Of a stretch of 64,000 bases of DNA, positions 33,984-45,530 are shown piece by piece. Under the pieces are notes generated by a model. It had not been told where the DNA came from and ran no database searches. It saw only the letters and a program-made list of their open reading frames with translations. The stretch spans positions 152,478,714-152,542,713 of the forward strand of contig OY757010.1 in assembly GCA_963580285.1 (NCBI GenBank), in the 5' to 3' direction. The stretch's first letter is position 1; each line of letters begins with the position of its first letter. The position numbers and the translations under genes were made by a program. This DNA comes from Lucinisca nassula (lineage: Eukaryota; Mollusca; Bivalvia; Lucinida; Lucinidae).

Positions 33984-34118
33984 TTAACCCTTGTCCTGCT
34001 GAATATTTATTATCTGCCACACCCACTACCGATTTTCAACCAATCAGATTAGTTGATGCAAATTATTGCAACAAATTCATAAACTGAATGGCAAACAGTG
34101 AAGATCCTGATCAGATGT
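33984..34118 (-). mobile_element. Type b MITE, half copy
   Basis: From TTAACCCTTGTCCTGCTGAA through the first core arm to about 34118, where an S1 fragment begins. The second half is missing. Confidence 0.6.
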
Positions 34119-34211
34119 AAAGGTCAGTTTGGAGACGTTGCTTCCAATTTTGTGGGACTTTTACCCGACATTGAGATGAAATGACATCACAAGCCCTGTC
34201 GCCCAATGAAA
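34119..34211 (-). mobile_element. SINE-like element S1, fragment
   Basis: AAAGGTCAGTTTGGAGACG to CTGTCGCCCAATGAAA. About 93 bp of the tail half only. Confidence 0.6.
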
Positions 34212-34609
34212 TTTCAGTATTGTTACTTTTGAACAATGTCAACCTTGTTCATATGATTATTCTTGTTTGATTTTTAGTCTATTTACCATATTTTAAATGA
34301 GGAAACTGCACATATCAGAGGGTACAGTTTTCCCTAATTGATAGTGGACTAGTTAAAACTTAATCTACACAGTCCAGAGATCTCATTTCTTTTTACCCTA
34401 GGCAATAGTCTGTATGTCAAAAAAGTATAAAAAATAAATTTTAACGACTGCCATAAATTTTCGTGTCTGTTGCTGTTTTGTGTGTCAGTGGGATGAAACC
34501 TCGTTCTTTTTATCTTGTAAACAGTACTTTTAACAAATATCACTCCCTTTAAGGTCAGCTTTGAAAGTGCACATTATCCCTCAAAGTGCCAAGCAAAAGT
34601 AGTAGATGA

Positions 34610-34975
34610 TTTACATGAAGACCAGTTTTGAACAGTCTCAAAGGTGGTTCCTGACCAGAGGCAGAAAACACATAGAAAAAATAAGTGTACCCTTCAAAAT
34701 AAGCTTTAAACCCTTGTCCTGCTGATCCCGGATATGTATTATTTTCCAAACAATGAAGATCCAGATCAGATGGCTTCTGAAGAAGCCATCTGATCAGGAT
34801 CTTCATTGTTTGTCATTCAGCTCATGAATTTGTTGCAATAATTTGCATCAAGTAATCCGATTGGTTGATAATCAGTAGTGGGTGTGGCATATATAAATAT
34901 TCAGCAGGAGAAGGGTTAATAACAGAATTAGTCTTAATTTTAGGTGGTCTTAATAGCGGAATTTCACTGTATTTA
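34610..34975. mobile_element. MITE M, split by a type b MITE
   Basis: Left body ACCAGTTTTGAACAGTCTC to AAATAAGCTT. The right part resumes at AACAGAATTAGTCTTAATTT and ends GCGGAATTTCACTGTA. The insertion point is a TTAA-containing site that is uninterrupted at 32660-32670. Confidence 0.65.
34706..34919 (+). mobile_element. Type b MITE with palindromic core
   Basis: Ends ACCCTTGTCCTGCTGA and TATTCAGCAGGAGAAGGGTTAA region. Core 34748-34812 with arms ATGGCTTCTGA and AGAAGCCAT. Confidence 0.75.
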
Positions 34976-35078
34976 AAAAAAAAATAATCTGTACAGGAGT
35001 GAGTGATGCTTCAAGGGTTACACAGATTTCTCCATCTCTCGGACTGGATAGTTTTCTGAATTCTTGGTAATTCCTTAT

Positions 35079-35327
35079 TTAACCCATTTTGTACCAGGGT
35101 CCCCAAAACGGGTACTTGGCAAACAGTGCAGGCCCACATCAGACGCAGGAGATTGCGACCACTGATCAGGGCCTACACTGTTTGCAAAAAAAAGTCAGAC
35201 ATTTTAAAAAAAAAATCAGACATTTTTAAAATAAATTTTTAAGAAAACACAACATGGCACCACCCCTAAAGTTTGAAATGGTGCTATATATAAGGTGGAA
35301 GATTCCATCTGGTACAAAAAAGGTTAA
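35079..35327 (-). mobile_element. Type a MITE with palindromic core
   Basis: TTAA at 35079-35082 and 35324-35327. The core at 35118-35187 is degenerate in its loop. Confidence 0.7.
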
Positions 35328-35436
35328 TTCAAACATGCCCTGTTATTAATTAGAAAACACAACATCTGAATCTGATCAGGGCCTTAACCAATTTTATATG
35401 TGAAACCCCAGAAGATGGACATTGGCATACCGTGCA

Positions 35437-35770
35437 GAATAGAAGTGAAGGCAATGATCAAGAATCAATACACTCACACCTCCCATCAAAGATACTAAAG
35501 GGAAAGAAACACAAACATTAAACAGCTTCATCATAATGAAAACATCACAAGCGGCAATCGAAAAAAAAAGATTTTAGCAATACATAATATGCAAAGATAG
35601 ATATTTTGCAATAATAAATCACAGCAGAAGAACCGACTTGCAACACTCAGTAAAAAGTTTTTACTGGGAGGCTTAAATCAATTCTACTTGGCTCTTGGTT
35701 CTGTCGGGGTTTAGACAAATAATTTGTTCAGTCCGCATGAAGGATTTCTGACTCATCAGCGCAACAGGCC
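35437..35770. repeat. Unclassified dispersed repeat, uninterrupted copy
   Basis: It shares AAGAATCAATACACTCAC-like, GCTTAAATCAATTCTAC-like and AATTTGTTCAGTCCGCATGA segments with 45482-47010. There, two P MITEs sit near these sites. A further fragment lies at 7880-7975. Confidence 0.5.
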
Positions 35771-35975
35771 CAGATCAGATGCCAGAGAAGACAGCATTTG
35801 ATCAGGGACTTAATTGTATCTTGGTCTTGAAATAAGTGACATTTCTATATTAAGACTGTTCAGAAGTTGTCTTAAAGACCACTTTTGAAAGTCCCAAAGG
35901 TGGTCACCAGGTGTGGAAAAAGCAAAGAAAGAAAACTGAAACTGTCTTAATAATGGGGGATGTTACGGTATTGCC

Positions 35976-36177
35976 TTAACCCTTTTTGTACCAAATGGAA
36001 TCTTCCACCTTATATATAGCAGGAGTCCATTTCAAAATTTAGGGGTGTCAGGTTGTGTTTTCTTCAAAATTGATTTGGAAAATGGCTGAGCTTTTTGCAA
36101 ACAGTGGAGGGCATGATCTGGGCCTGCTCTGTTTGCCAGGCTACCCCTTTAGGGGTTTCCGGTCTGAAATGGGTTAA
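35976..36177 (+). mobile_element. Type a MITE, core partly deleted
   Basis: TTAA at 35976-35979 and 36174-36177. The palindromic core has lost most of its first arm (GGAGGGCATGATCTGGGCC). Confidence 0.7.
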
Positions 36178-36670
36178 TTAATATGAAAAATTAAACCTTA
36201 CCTACAAAATGTTCAAATCTCACTTTTAAAATGAAAGGTTGTCAGGTATGGGTTACTGTCAGATTGAAAGTACACATTAACTTGTCTTTTTCAAGTTGTT
36301 AATGCTTAATGTTGTCAAGAATTAGTATGATAATTAATACAGAGTTGACGTCTGCCCTTGTTGTAATCCTTAAAACACCAATAACAATTTTAGTATACAG
36401 AAATTTCCAATTTTTATTTTTCAGAGAAAATAAGGCTTGACATTCCATGTGAATCAGGCAGATGATTCAAATGAAATATCAAGACTTATTTGCTCTGAAA
36501 AAAAAAAAGAAGATACTTTCTGCACACTCAAAACACACAAAAAAATGGAATGTCATCTGCTACATTTTGCTGTATGCTTTAAGGGTTAAATATTTTTGGA
36601 TAAACTGAAAATCAGAAAACTTCTTAAGGTGGGGTTAAAGAAATTCTGTACTAAATTATATTAAATGTAC
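36178..36670. other. Unassigned spacer
   Basis: No feature recognised. Confidence 0.4.
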
Positions 36671-36671
36671 T

Positions 36672-37003
36672 TTCCGTATTCGCCCTAATTATCGCACATG
36701 CTCCTATAAGCGCACACCAAAGCTGTTTTTGAAAAGGACATGCATAAGCGCACACTTTACAGTACCTCCCCTTGAAGCTCTAACAATAAATCTATAAAAA
36801 AAAAACCTGCCGTTATTTTTTCAACAGTGAAGGCAATACTTAAGTATCCTTTTCCATCCCATTAAATATCAGTATGCATCATCTCGGAAGCTATTTTTTT
36901 TTGTATCAAGTGTGCGCTAATGAGGTAGATTTTTCACCATGATTTTTTGACACAATTTTGAAAAAACTAAGTGCACGGTGCGGTAATTAGAGCGAATACG
37001 GTA
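36672..37003. mobile_element. MITE N
   Basis: Inverted ends CCGTATTCGCCCTAATTATC and GGTAATTAGAGCGAATACGG. A second copy is at 51531-51827. There is no palindromic core. Confidence 0.7.
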
Positions 37004-37370
37004 TATCCTTTCTTTGAAGGCCTACATAGGCAAAACTACAAATTCAAACATTCAAATCAGACATGTATACTGTTACACAATCAATGATGTTGTTCACTAA
37101 ACTGACTGGCTCAACATGAGCTAAATAGTATTTAGTGTGCCGTTAAACTCCAAACTCACTATAGATGAGCAATCATAACTGCAGAAAAGGTGGGGTAATG
37201 AAGATAATCAGTATTTCTTTGAAACATGTTAGAATCACCGTTTCCTCTGTTGCTCAATCTGCAACAGACAGTTCAGAGCTAGAATAGGTCTCATCAACCA
37301 TCTTAGAACACACAAAACAGTAACATTTCTCAAATATGATTAAGATTGGTCATTGTCAGTAATGACAGAT

Positions 37371-37430
37371 TATTCTATTAGAATCACCTCTGTGGTGATT
37401 CTAAGAAGTATCCACATCATATGATTTAGT
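37371..37430. repeat. K-type hairpin module
   Basis: A stem with GAATCACCTCTGTGGTGATTC, flanked by fragments of the K pattern. Confidence 0.5.
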
Positions 37431-37451
37431 GAAGAAATAAGAAAAAATATC

Positions 37452-37652
37452 ATAATGATCCTAAGTATTGGGACAGACAGGCCTAAGCAAACAGTGCAGA
37501 CCCTGAACAGACTGCTCCTGAAGGAACAGTCTGATCAGGGTCTTCACCGTTTGCCATTCCGTCTCAACTTTTTGGACTCCTTGCTGGATTGCGAAACAAA
37601 CTTGTTAAAGTTTGGAGCATTACAGCAAGTCCTCAAGTTGTCTGAATTTTTA
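37452..37652. mobile_element. Palindromic MITE (type d), interrupted by element C'
   Basis: Inverted relative of 50390-50600. It runs through a core palindrome (37482-37555, arms CTGCTCCT and AGGAACAG) to GTTGTCTGAATTTTTA. The next bases expected from 50390-50400 resume at 40829 (CGATTTTTAC). Confidence 0.6.
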
Positions 37653-38346
37653 GCTCACCTGAGCCGAAGGCTCATGTGAGGTATTAGTATGCCAATGATC
37701 CAGCGTCCGTTGTCCGTCGTCCGTTCACATTTTCAACTAAGTATATCTTTAAAGCCAGTTGGTCAGTCATGATTAGATTTCATGAGAAGCATTATCAGGT
37801 TGGGGGAAAAGATGCATTATGTTTTGGGGCAGATCAGATAGAAACTCTTGTTGCCATGGCAATGGGAAAACTTAAAAAATCTTCCTCTCTCAAACCAATA
37901 GGTCCAGAGCTTACATATGAAGTATGTAGCAATGTCAAGTGGTCCCCTACATTTATTGTGCCAATCATGCTCCTGGGGTCTAAACTGGCCACTCCCTGGG
38001 GTCCTTTAACCCCCATAGAAATAAAAGCTTAAAAAATCTTCTTTTCTGAAACCGCTAGGGACAGAGCTTACATATTAAGCATGTAGCAATGTCAAGTGGT
38101 CCTCTACATAAATTGTGCCAATCATGCCCCTGGGGTCTAAACTGGCCACGCCCCTGGGCCCCTTAGCCCCCATAGACTTATAATGGAAAAAAGCTAAAAA
38201 AATCTTCTTCTCTGAAACCACTAGGCCCAGAGCTTACATATTAAGCATGTAGCAATGTCAAGTGGTCCCCTACATAAATTGTGCCAATCATGCACCTGGG
38301 GTCTAAACTGGCCACGCCCAGGGGCCCCTTAGCCCCCATAGACTTA

Positions 38347-39628
38347 CGAGGGTAGGCTGAAAAGTTCTGAGCCTGACCAAGATTCAATGGTTTGTCCATG
38401 CTGATAGTGCCTTATTTTTCAACATAGTCTCCCTTCCTGTCCACACACTTCCTCCAGCGATGCTGGTGTCCTTGGATCCCAGTGGTATAGAAGGTCTCAT
38501 CCTGGTCCCTGAAAAACTCCTCCACAGCAGCTATCACCTCCTCGTCTGACCAATAATGCTGCCCAGCCAAGTGCTTTTTCATGTTTGGAAACAGGAAATA
38601 ATCTGATGGAGCTAGATCAGGTGAATACGGAGGGTGATCGACAAGTGTGAAGCCACAGTCATGCACAGCAGCCATTGCGACAACCAATTTATGAGCAGGC
38701 ACATTGTCCTGATGGAACAAGACCCCTTTTGTCAATTTTCCGGGCTGTTTAGCCTTAATTGCTTTTTGCAAGTGTTTTAGCAGATCCGCATAACACTCCC
38801 CATTAATTTGTCTGCCATTTTGAAGGTAATCTATGAATATTATACCCTTGGCACCCCAAAACAGTGATGCCATCACCTTCCCTGCAGAGGAGACAACCTT
38901 TGCCTTCTTTGGAGGGGGTGAGCCAGGGTGCTTCCATTGCATGGATTGTCTTTTGGTCTCTGGCTCAAAGTGATGAACCCAACACTCATCCTGAGTGACA
39001 AAACGGTCAAGAAAACCATCTTGGTCTGCTTCAAAAATAGCCAAGTTGGCTTGTGACAGGTTCAGTCTGGTCAACTTTTGGTCAGGCGTCAATAGCCATG
39101 GTACTCATCTGGCGGAAACCTTCAACATTCCTAATTCACTGTGTAGAATGTTCTTTACTCGTTCACGGAAGATGCCAACAGTGTTAGCTAACTGATTCAC
39201 AGTTAAACGCCTGTCATCCATCAAGGCCCTGTGCACTAGGCTGATGGTTTCCTCAGTTGTCGTCCACACCGGTCATCATCTTCAAGGCTGTCCTTGCCCA
39301 TCTTAAAATTTGATGCCCACCTTTTCACTGTTACATACGACAGAGCATCATCCCCTAATGTAGCAACCATATCGGCATGAATGTCCTCAAGAGCAAACCC
39401 CTTTTTATGGAGGTACTTGATGACACCACGATGCCAGATTTTGTCCATTTTCTCAAAAACGTGCTAATGTCAGTTTTCAAAGTCTAGAATTTCTACGTTA
39501 TTGCAGGTAAACTTGAACTCATTTGAGTCAAATCAAATAATAAAGATTTGGATTCAATGAATACAAAATTCCATGGCTCTTCGATGCCTGCTTCTTGGTC
39601 AGGCTCAGAACTTTTCAGCCTACCCTCG
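38347..39628 (-). mobile_element. Mariner element, 1,282 bp
   Basis: Near-perfect inverted ends of about 35 bp begin CGAGGGTAGGCTGAAAAGTT and end AACTTTTCAGCCTACCCTCG. TA is duplicated at 38345-38346 and 39629-39630. Removing the element restores the C' unit (GACTTATAATGG). Length and ends are typical of the family. Only one copy is in this window. Confidence 0.92.
38412..39448 (-). pseudogene. Mariner transposase, two breaks
   Basis: The enzyme cuts and joins the element's ends at TA sites. The N-terminal part (39448-39236) contains a helix-turn-helix domain for end binding. The C-terminal part (39092-38412, 226 residues from a TTG codon) carries the DD34D catalytic triad: D35 in TQDECW, D129 in FHQDN and D164 in APSDYF, with 34 residues between the last two. 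Two lesions separate them: an apparent 1-bp loss near 39262 shifts the frame, and a TGA stop lies at about 39105-39107 where the family has tryptophan. A functional enzyme is unlikely from this copy. Confidence 0.9.
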
Positions 39629-40829
39629 TATAATGGAAAAAAAGCTAAAAAATTCTTCTTCTCTGAAACCATTAGACCCAGAGCTTACATATGAAGCATG
39701 TAGCAATGTCAAGTGGTCCCCTACATAAATTGTGCCAATAATGCCCCCTGTGGTCTAAACTGGCCACGCCCCGGGGTCCCTTAACCCCCATAGACTTATA
39801 ATGGAAATAAAAGCTTAAAAAATCTTCTTCTCTGAAACCGCTAGGCACAGAGCTTACATATTAAGCATATAGCAATGTCAAGTGGTCCTCTACATTAATT
39901 GTGCCAATCATGCCCCTGGGGTCTAAACTGGCCACGCCCCGGGGCCCCTTAACCCCCATAGACTTATAATGGAAAAACGCCTAAAAAATCTTCTTCTCTG
40001 AAACAACTAGGCCCAGAGCTTACATATTAAGCATGTAGCAATGTCAAGTGGTCCCCTACATAAATTGTGCCAATCATGCCCCTGGGATCTAAACTGGCCA
40101 TGCCCTGGGGCCCCTTAGCCCCCATAGACTTATAATGGAAAAAATAGCTTAAAAAATCTTCTTTTCTGCTAGTATTATTAGCTCACTTGAGCCGAAGGCT
40201 CATGTGTTTGGCTCATGTGAGGTATTAGTATGCCAATGGTCCGGCGTCTGTTCACATTTTCAAATAAGTATATCTTTAAAGCCACTTGGCCAATCATGAT
40301 TAAATTTCATGAGAAGCATTATCCGGTTGAGGGGAGAAGATGCAGTATGTTTTGGGGCAGTTCAGATTGAAACTGGTGTTGCCATGGCAACATATAACTC
40401 CCATAGACTAACAATGGGAAAAACTTCAAAAAATTTCTTCTCTGAAACCACTAGGCCCAGAGCTTACATATTAAGCATGTAGCAATGTCAAGTGGTCCCC
40501 TACATTTATTGTGCCAATCATGCCCCTGGGGTCCAAACTGGCCATGCTTCGGGTCCCCTTAGCCGCCATAGACTTATAATGGAAAAGAACAAACTTCAAA
40601 AATCTTCTTCTCAGAAACCACTAGGCCCAGAGCTTACATATTAAGCATGTAGCAATGTCAAGTGGTCCCCTACATTAATCCTACCATACATGCCCCTAGG
40701 GTCCAAATTGACAATGCCGTGTTCCATTAGGTAGAACTTCAAAAAAAAAATATGCTCAAAGACCATGAGACAAACAGCTAACTAAAATGTTCCTCAGGTG
40801 AGCGGTTAGGCTCATTGAGCCTCTTGTTA

Positions 40830-41118
40830 CGATTTTTACACTATTCCAAAATCCTTCACCTTATATCTTCATTTATGAACAGTGTCCGAAGAAAACCTGT
40901 TTTTATCAAATTTATGACCAGTGAAGGCTCTGATCAGTTGGTTTCTGTGTCAGGTGTTTGGACTCTTAGGCTTTCTATAGAGATGAGATTGATGCATCCA
41001 ATTAGATTAATGAAGAATTACAGTGTACAGTTTTCAGGTTATAAAGATATTTAACAAATCGGTTTTTAATGTCATATTGAACATTTTCTTCAGTTGAAAT
41101 CATACTGCACACTTTTCT
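40830..41118. other. Unassigned spacer
   Basis: The first bases belong to the type d MITE interrupted by C'; the remainder is unrecognised. Confidence 0.35.
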
Positions 41119-41355
41119 TTAACCCATTTTGTTCTGGAAATCCCAAAACGGGTAATTGGCAAACAGTGCAGGCCCAGATCAGATGCCACAGAATGTGGCA
41201 TCTGATCAGGGCCTACACTGTTTGCAAATTTGCAAAAAAAGTTCAGCCATTTTACAAATAAATTTTGAAGAAAACACAATGTGACACACCTTAGTCTTTA
41301 AATGGACTCCTGATACATGTAAAGAGAAAGATACCATTTGGTACAAATAGGTTAA
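41119..41355 (-). mobile_element. Type a MITE with palindromic core
   Basis: TTAA at 41119-41122 and 41352-41355. Core 41158-41228 with arms GATGCCACA and TGTGGCATC. Confidence 0.75.
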
Positions 41356-41763
41356 AAGTATGTACCTATATCATGTTAATGGTCTGGCAAAGAAAAATGG
41401 TCTATTTTCTAAAAGAAAAAAAAAATGTGAGTAGCCTTTGCGCTACAAAAGTTATATTTTTCAACAAAAATACCATGGTGTAAGCAAAATACCTTGGTGT
41501 TAGTTTAAATATATTTCCATACTGACACATGTACAAAACACACCATGACATAAACCAGTTAGGTGTTGGAAATTGTACTTACTAGAACAATTGCCATTTG
41601 GACCATTAACAAGTTCATTAAGCTAAAGACGACTCTCCCCCTTCTGTTCAAGAAGAGTACTTGTGTGTTTCTGGCAAAAGAATGTGCATTGTACTGGTTA
41701 ACCTCTTTTGTACCACACTGCCCAGAAAATAAGGTAAAGGTATAAACTGTACACATTACGAAA

Positions 41764-41996
41764 ACACGCCTATACAAATACATTGTAAACTTTACCGCCA
41801 AAAAAAAAGAAGATTTTATGATGAAAAATTGTGATATTTTTCTTATTTCTACTTAAATCGAGGCGGTTCTAACGAGTAACCACAATCTATATTTCAGAGC
41901 AGAAATAAGAAAAATAAGGTATACCCCTGTAAACTCCAGTTTTACTGTATAAAAGTGGGGTTCAAGGGGGTCAAAATTATATAGGCGTGTTTTCGT
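41764..41996. mobile_element. MITE K, first stem arm lost
   Basis: Only the second arm (AGGCGGTTCTAACGAGTAAC) remains in the core. Ends ACACGCCTATACAAATACAT and ATATAGGCGTGTTTTC are intact. Confidence 0.6.
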
Positions 41997-42124
41997 GATG
42001 AACACAATTTTACCTTACAGTAATATTTTGACTGGGTCATTAAACTCTGAACCACCAACCAACCAACAGCAACATTCTGATAAATAAATACAAAAGCTGA
42101 CCCATATCTTTTTTGGGGGAGAAC

Positions 42125-42420
42125 TGTTTGTTTGTTTGTTTGTATTTGGGTTTAAGAGCCCATTCAACACTATTTAGGTCATTTTTGAGCCAGTCAGTTT
42201 ACTTATCCACACATACTTTTCCTGGGCAGGCTTATACGTAAGCAGTTAACCAGTACAGTGATTATTCTTTCGCCAGAAACTGACAACTGCCCTTCTTGAA
42301 TTGGCAGAAGGGAGAGAATGACCGTAGAAAAGATTTCATGATCAATCTCTAGGAAAGAATGTTGCCGATGGGGAACTGTGAAAAAGGTTTTTTCCTCCCG
42401 ACATTCCTATTGTTATTCTT
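42125..42420. mobile_element. SINE-like repeat (second family) joined to an S1-like tail
   Basis: It begins with a TTTG repeat and GGGTTTAAGAGCCCATTC (an S1-like tail in minus sense), then continues as the 22880-23150 family. The shared tail suggests both SINE types use one LINE partner. Confidence 0.45.
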
Positions 42421-42647
42421 CCAGGGTGGCGGTGATTATGATTCTGAAGGCAGAGAGACAGATACTTCATCACCATGTGACTGAACGTCAGTGAGACTTA
42501 CGCTACTGTGACATATGACACGTTAAAGAAAAAGTAGTGGTGAACTAAAGACTTTCATGTTCAATGAAATATAGATTCATTATTATATTCCATGGCTGAA
42601 TGATGTGTTGAGCAGAATGGATTCTTCTGCCCCATTTTCTACCATTT

Positions 42648-42858
42648 TGACCTTTGTCCTGCTGAACCCGGATATGTCTTAGCTTTCAAACAATGAAGAT
42701 CCAGATCAGATGGCTTCTGAAGAAGCCATCTGATCAGGATCTTCATTGTTTGCCATTCAGTCCTTGAATTTGTTGCAATAATTTGCATTAAGTAATCTGA
42801 TTGGTTGATAATTAGTAGTGGGTGTGGCATATTTAAATATTCAGCATGACATGGGTTA
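42648..42858 (+). mobile_element. Type b MITE with palindromic core
   Basis: The left TTAA has decayed to TTGA. The right end CAGCATGACATGGGTTAA is intact. Core at 42687-42752. Confidence 0.7.
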
Positions 42859-42964
42859 ACAATGGAGATAATTTCTGGGGCTTATCGTTCACTTTCTTTC
42901 AAAATTAAACCTCTCAGGAAAAGGGGTGTAAGATATGTTTATCTCCAGTGCCAATTAGGGGTAT

Positions 42965-43273
42965 ACTCTAAGGCCTCCGCCCATAGGGGCTTGAAGAAAT
43001 ATATTGGCTGCATGATGCTTCCACGCAGAGCTGAATCCGGCCCACACACTAGTACAGGTAAACCGCTTAGAGGATCTAAGCCTGTCCAGGAACCGCGGTG
43101 CGAGGCGGACTGTCCATGCTAATAAACGCTGTTGGTTTCATTGGGCGACGGGGCTTGAGATGTCATTTCATCTCAATGTCGGGTAAAAGTCCCACAAAAT
43201 TGGAAGCAACGTCACCAAAATGACCTTTACAGTGTTGATGGGGACGTTAAACCTCAAATCAAACAAACAAACA
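42965..43273 (+). mobile_element. SINE-like element S1 with target duplication
   Basis: A complete copy ending AAATCAAACAAACAAAC. GGGGTATACTCT occurs directly before and after it, a 12-bp duplication. Confidence 0.8.
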
Positions 43274-43284
43274 GGGGTATACTC

Positions 43285-43345
43285 TTAAAGAGAAGAATTT
43301 GCTCCCTGAGGAGCAAATTCTTCTCTTTAAGAGTAGACCCCTTTT
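43285..43345. repeat. Family W hairpin
   Basis: A near-perfect stem: ACTCTTAAAGAGAAGAATTT with its complement, loop TGCTCCCTGAGGAGCA. The same hairpin occurs at 50194-50258. Confidence 0.75.
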
Positions 43346-43539
43346 TCCGTGGGACTGGATTTATATAGGAAAACAAATTTTAGTCACAAAAGTTGTCTGT
43401 CTTGTAAAAAAAAGGGTAGCAAATATACCAGCTGTATCCATTCTTCATAAGGGTAACTTCGAGTGAGACAGGTAGTAAATACTTTAGGTTAAAGTGATCC
43501 CCTATGTACATATACATGTACTCCACCTCGTGATTAACA

Positions 43540-43665
43540 CGTTTGCATTTTTACTGTGATTCAAACCCACCCAGAGATGCGGCAACGTCATCTTAGCACT
43601 GCAGTGGCCGACATCCTTACCTATTGTACCACATAGGCACCCCCAATGTATTGTCAATGAATACT
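43540..43665 (-). mobile_element. tRNA-like SINE head (minus strand)
   Basis: On the minus strand GGTACAATAGGTAAGGATG resembles an A box region and GGGTGGGTTTGAATCAC a B box. A partial repeat of this sequence lies at 43975-44040. Confidence 0.45.
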
Positions 43666-43673
43666 GGCAGCAC

Positions 43674-43964
43674 CCGCCCATATGGGCTTTAAGAAATATA
43701 TGGGCTGCATGATGCTTCCACGCAGAGCTGAATCCGGCCCGCACACTGGTACTGGTTAACCGCTTAGAGGATCTAAGCCTGTCCAGGAACCACGGTGTGA
43801 GGCGGACTGTCCATGCTAATAAACCCTATTGGTTTCATTGGGCAACAGGGCTTGAGATGTCATTTCATCTCAATGTCGGGTAAAAGTCCCACAAAATTGG
43901 AAGCGACGTCTCGAAAATGACCTTTACAGTGTTGACGGGGATGTTAAACCTCAAATCAAACAAA
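43674..43964 (+). mobile_element. SINE-like element S1 with long target duplication
   Basis: Complete copy flanked by a sequence starting TAGGCACCCCCAATGTATTG on both sides (from about 43636 and 43969). The match covers about 34 bp with two or three changes. Confidence 0.7.
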
Positions 43965-44482
43965 AAATAGGCACCCCCAATGTATTGTCAACGAATATTG
44001 GTGATGCCTCTATAGTGTTGTAGGTAAGGACATCAGCCACTGCATTGCTAGGCGACATGCAAACATTTATTTAGCCCTGATTATGTCTCCACTTTGGTTG
44101 AAAAGATGAAAAATCGCTTCCATTTTTGAGAGAATTAGCCATAATAGATAAAAAAAACACTAAGATTATAACATGGTTTTGGATATAACAAGATTTAAAG
44201 ATGGATCCCAGAGGTGTATAGATTATATAAAGATTATGACCTGGAATTATCATTTTTCTATATAATCTAGACAGTTTTGTTTGGATGGTACATATTTATT
44301 AAACTAGCCCAAAAATAGTCTTATATATAAGTTGTGATAAACTTACATTCAGTACCTCTACCCTTTTTAACCATTCTCTGTATCCTGAGATTTCCTGTCG
44401 TTTAACCTTTACCACTGTCTGGGCTAATTCTGCAGAAGACAAGTTGTTGATATTTTTCTTATTTATTCCCAGAAAACATTTG

Positions 44483-44727
44483 CACTTCATGCAAATTGTC
44501 TCCACAGAAAAAGTTGGGAAACATGACTTGACACTTCATGCAAATTGTCTCCACAGAAAAAGTTGGGAAACATGACTTGACACTTCATGCAAATTGTCTC
44601 CACAGAAAAAGTTGGGAAACATGACTTGACACTTCATGCAAATTGTCTCCACAGAAAAAGTTGGGAAACATGACTTGACACTTCATGCAAATTGTCTCCA
44701 GAAAAAGATGGGAAAAATTTGGAAAAT
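44483..44727. repeat. 49-bp tandem array, five units
   Basis: CACTTCATGC starts at 44483, 44532, 44581, 44630 and 44679, exactly 49 bp apart. Units are almost identical. The unit contains CATGCAAATTGTCTCC, which is an arm of the hairpin at 51320-51352. Confidence 0.9.
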
Positions 44728-44848
44728 AATACAAAATGTCGTCTGTTGACAAAAATTACCCAGCATGCAGAGCATTGAGGACAGCATGTATTATGCTGCT
44801 GAAAAGAAGGTTGTTTCTGGTGGGAACTGATTGAATTCTAGCATAAGT

Positions 44849-45057
44849 TTAACCCTTGTCCTGCTGAGCCCGGATATGTTGTATCTTTCAAACAATGTAG
44901 ATCCAGATGAGATGGCTTCTTCAGAAGCCATCTGATCAGGATCTTCATTGTCATACAGTTTATGAATTTGTTGCAATGATTTGCATCAAGAAATCTGATT
45001 GGTTGATAAGCAGTGGTGGGTGTGGCATATATAAATATTCAGCAGGTCAAGGGTTAA
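44849..45057 (+). mobile_element. Type b MITE with palindromic core
   Basis: TTAA at 44849-44852 and 45054-45057; end CCCTTGTCCTGCTGAGCC and inverted TCAGCAGGTCAAGGG. The core palindrome is at 44889-44953. Confidence 0.8.
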
Positions 45058-45530
45058 TAACATGACCTTGATAAGGTGGCTTCAGTATGAAGACTGATTT
45101 AATTATGGTCCTTGTGTTTGATTGAAATTCAAGGGCTTTTTGTATGGCATTTTACAATAGTTCTTGGACACTTTTTGCCAGTACAAAAACACTTGTTTTG
45201 GGTGTTCGGTAAAGTGTTTCGGATTTATTAAATTTTGAAAAACAGAAGTGAACAATAAAAAATGTGAGTGCATGGCAACCTCTTTGTAACACTCTTGTCG
45301 GGAGCCACAGCAAAATTCTTGTGGTCTTGGCAACAATAGTAGTAAACAGATACAGTCAAACTTCACTGGCTTGAATACTTTGGGAATATAAAAATTTGTT
45401 CTAGACAGGGGTAGTTCTAGCCACTGAGGGTTTGTCATAACACCAGGGGGTCCAGTTGTTCAAAGCATGGTTAGCTTAACTGAATAGAAGTGAAGACAAT
45501 GATCGGGAATCAATACAACTAACCCACAGC

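Larger units (their letters stand above)
37653..40826 (+). mobile_element. Element C', about 166-bp array
   Basis: The left end is GCTCACCTGAGCCGAAGGCT. The right end has CAGGTGAGC, hairpin AGGCTCA-TTGAGCCT and CTTG. TTA flanks both ends (37650-37652 and 40827-40829). Units share AATCTTCTTCTCTGAAACC with element C but are otherwise different. A partial second head (AGCTCACTTGAGCCGAAGGC) occurs inside at about 40180. It is interrupted by mariner at 38347-39628. Confidence 0.75.
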
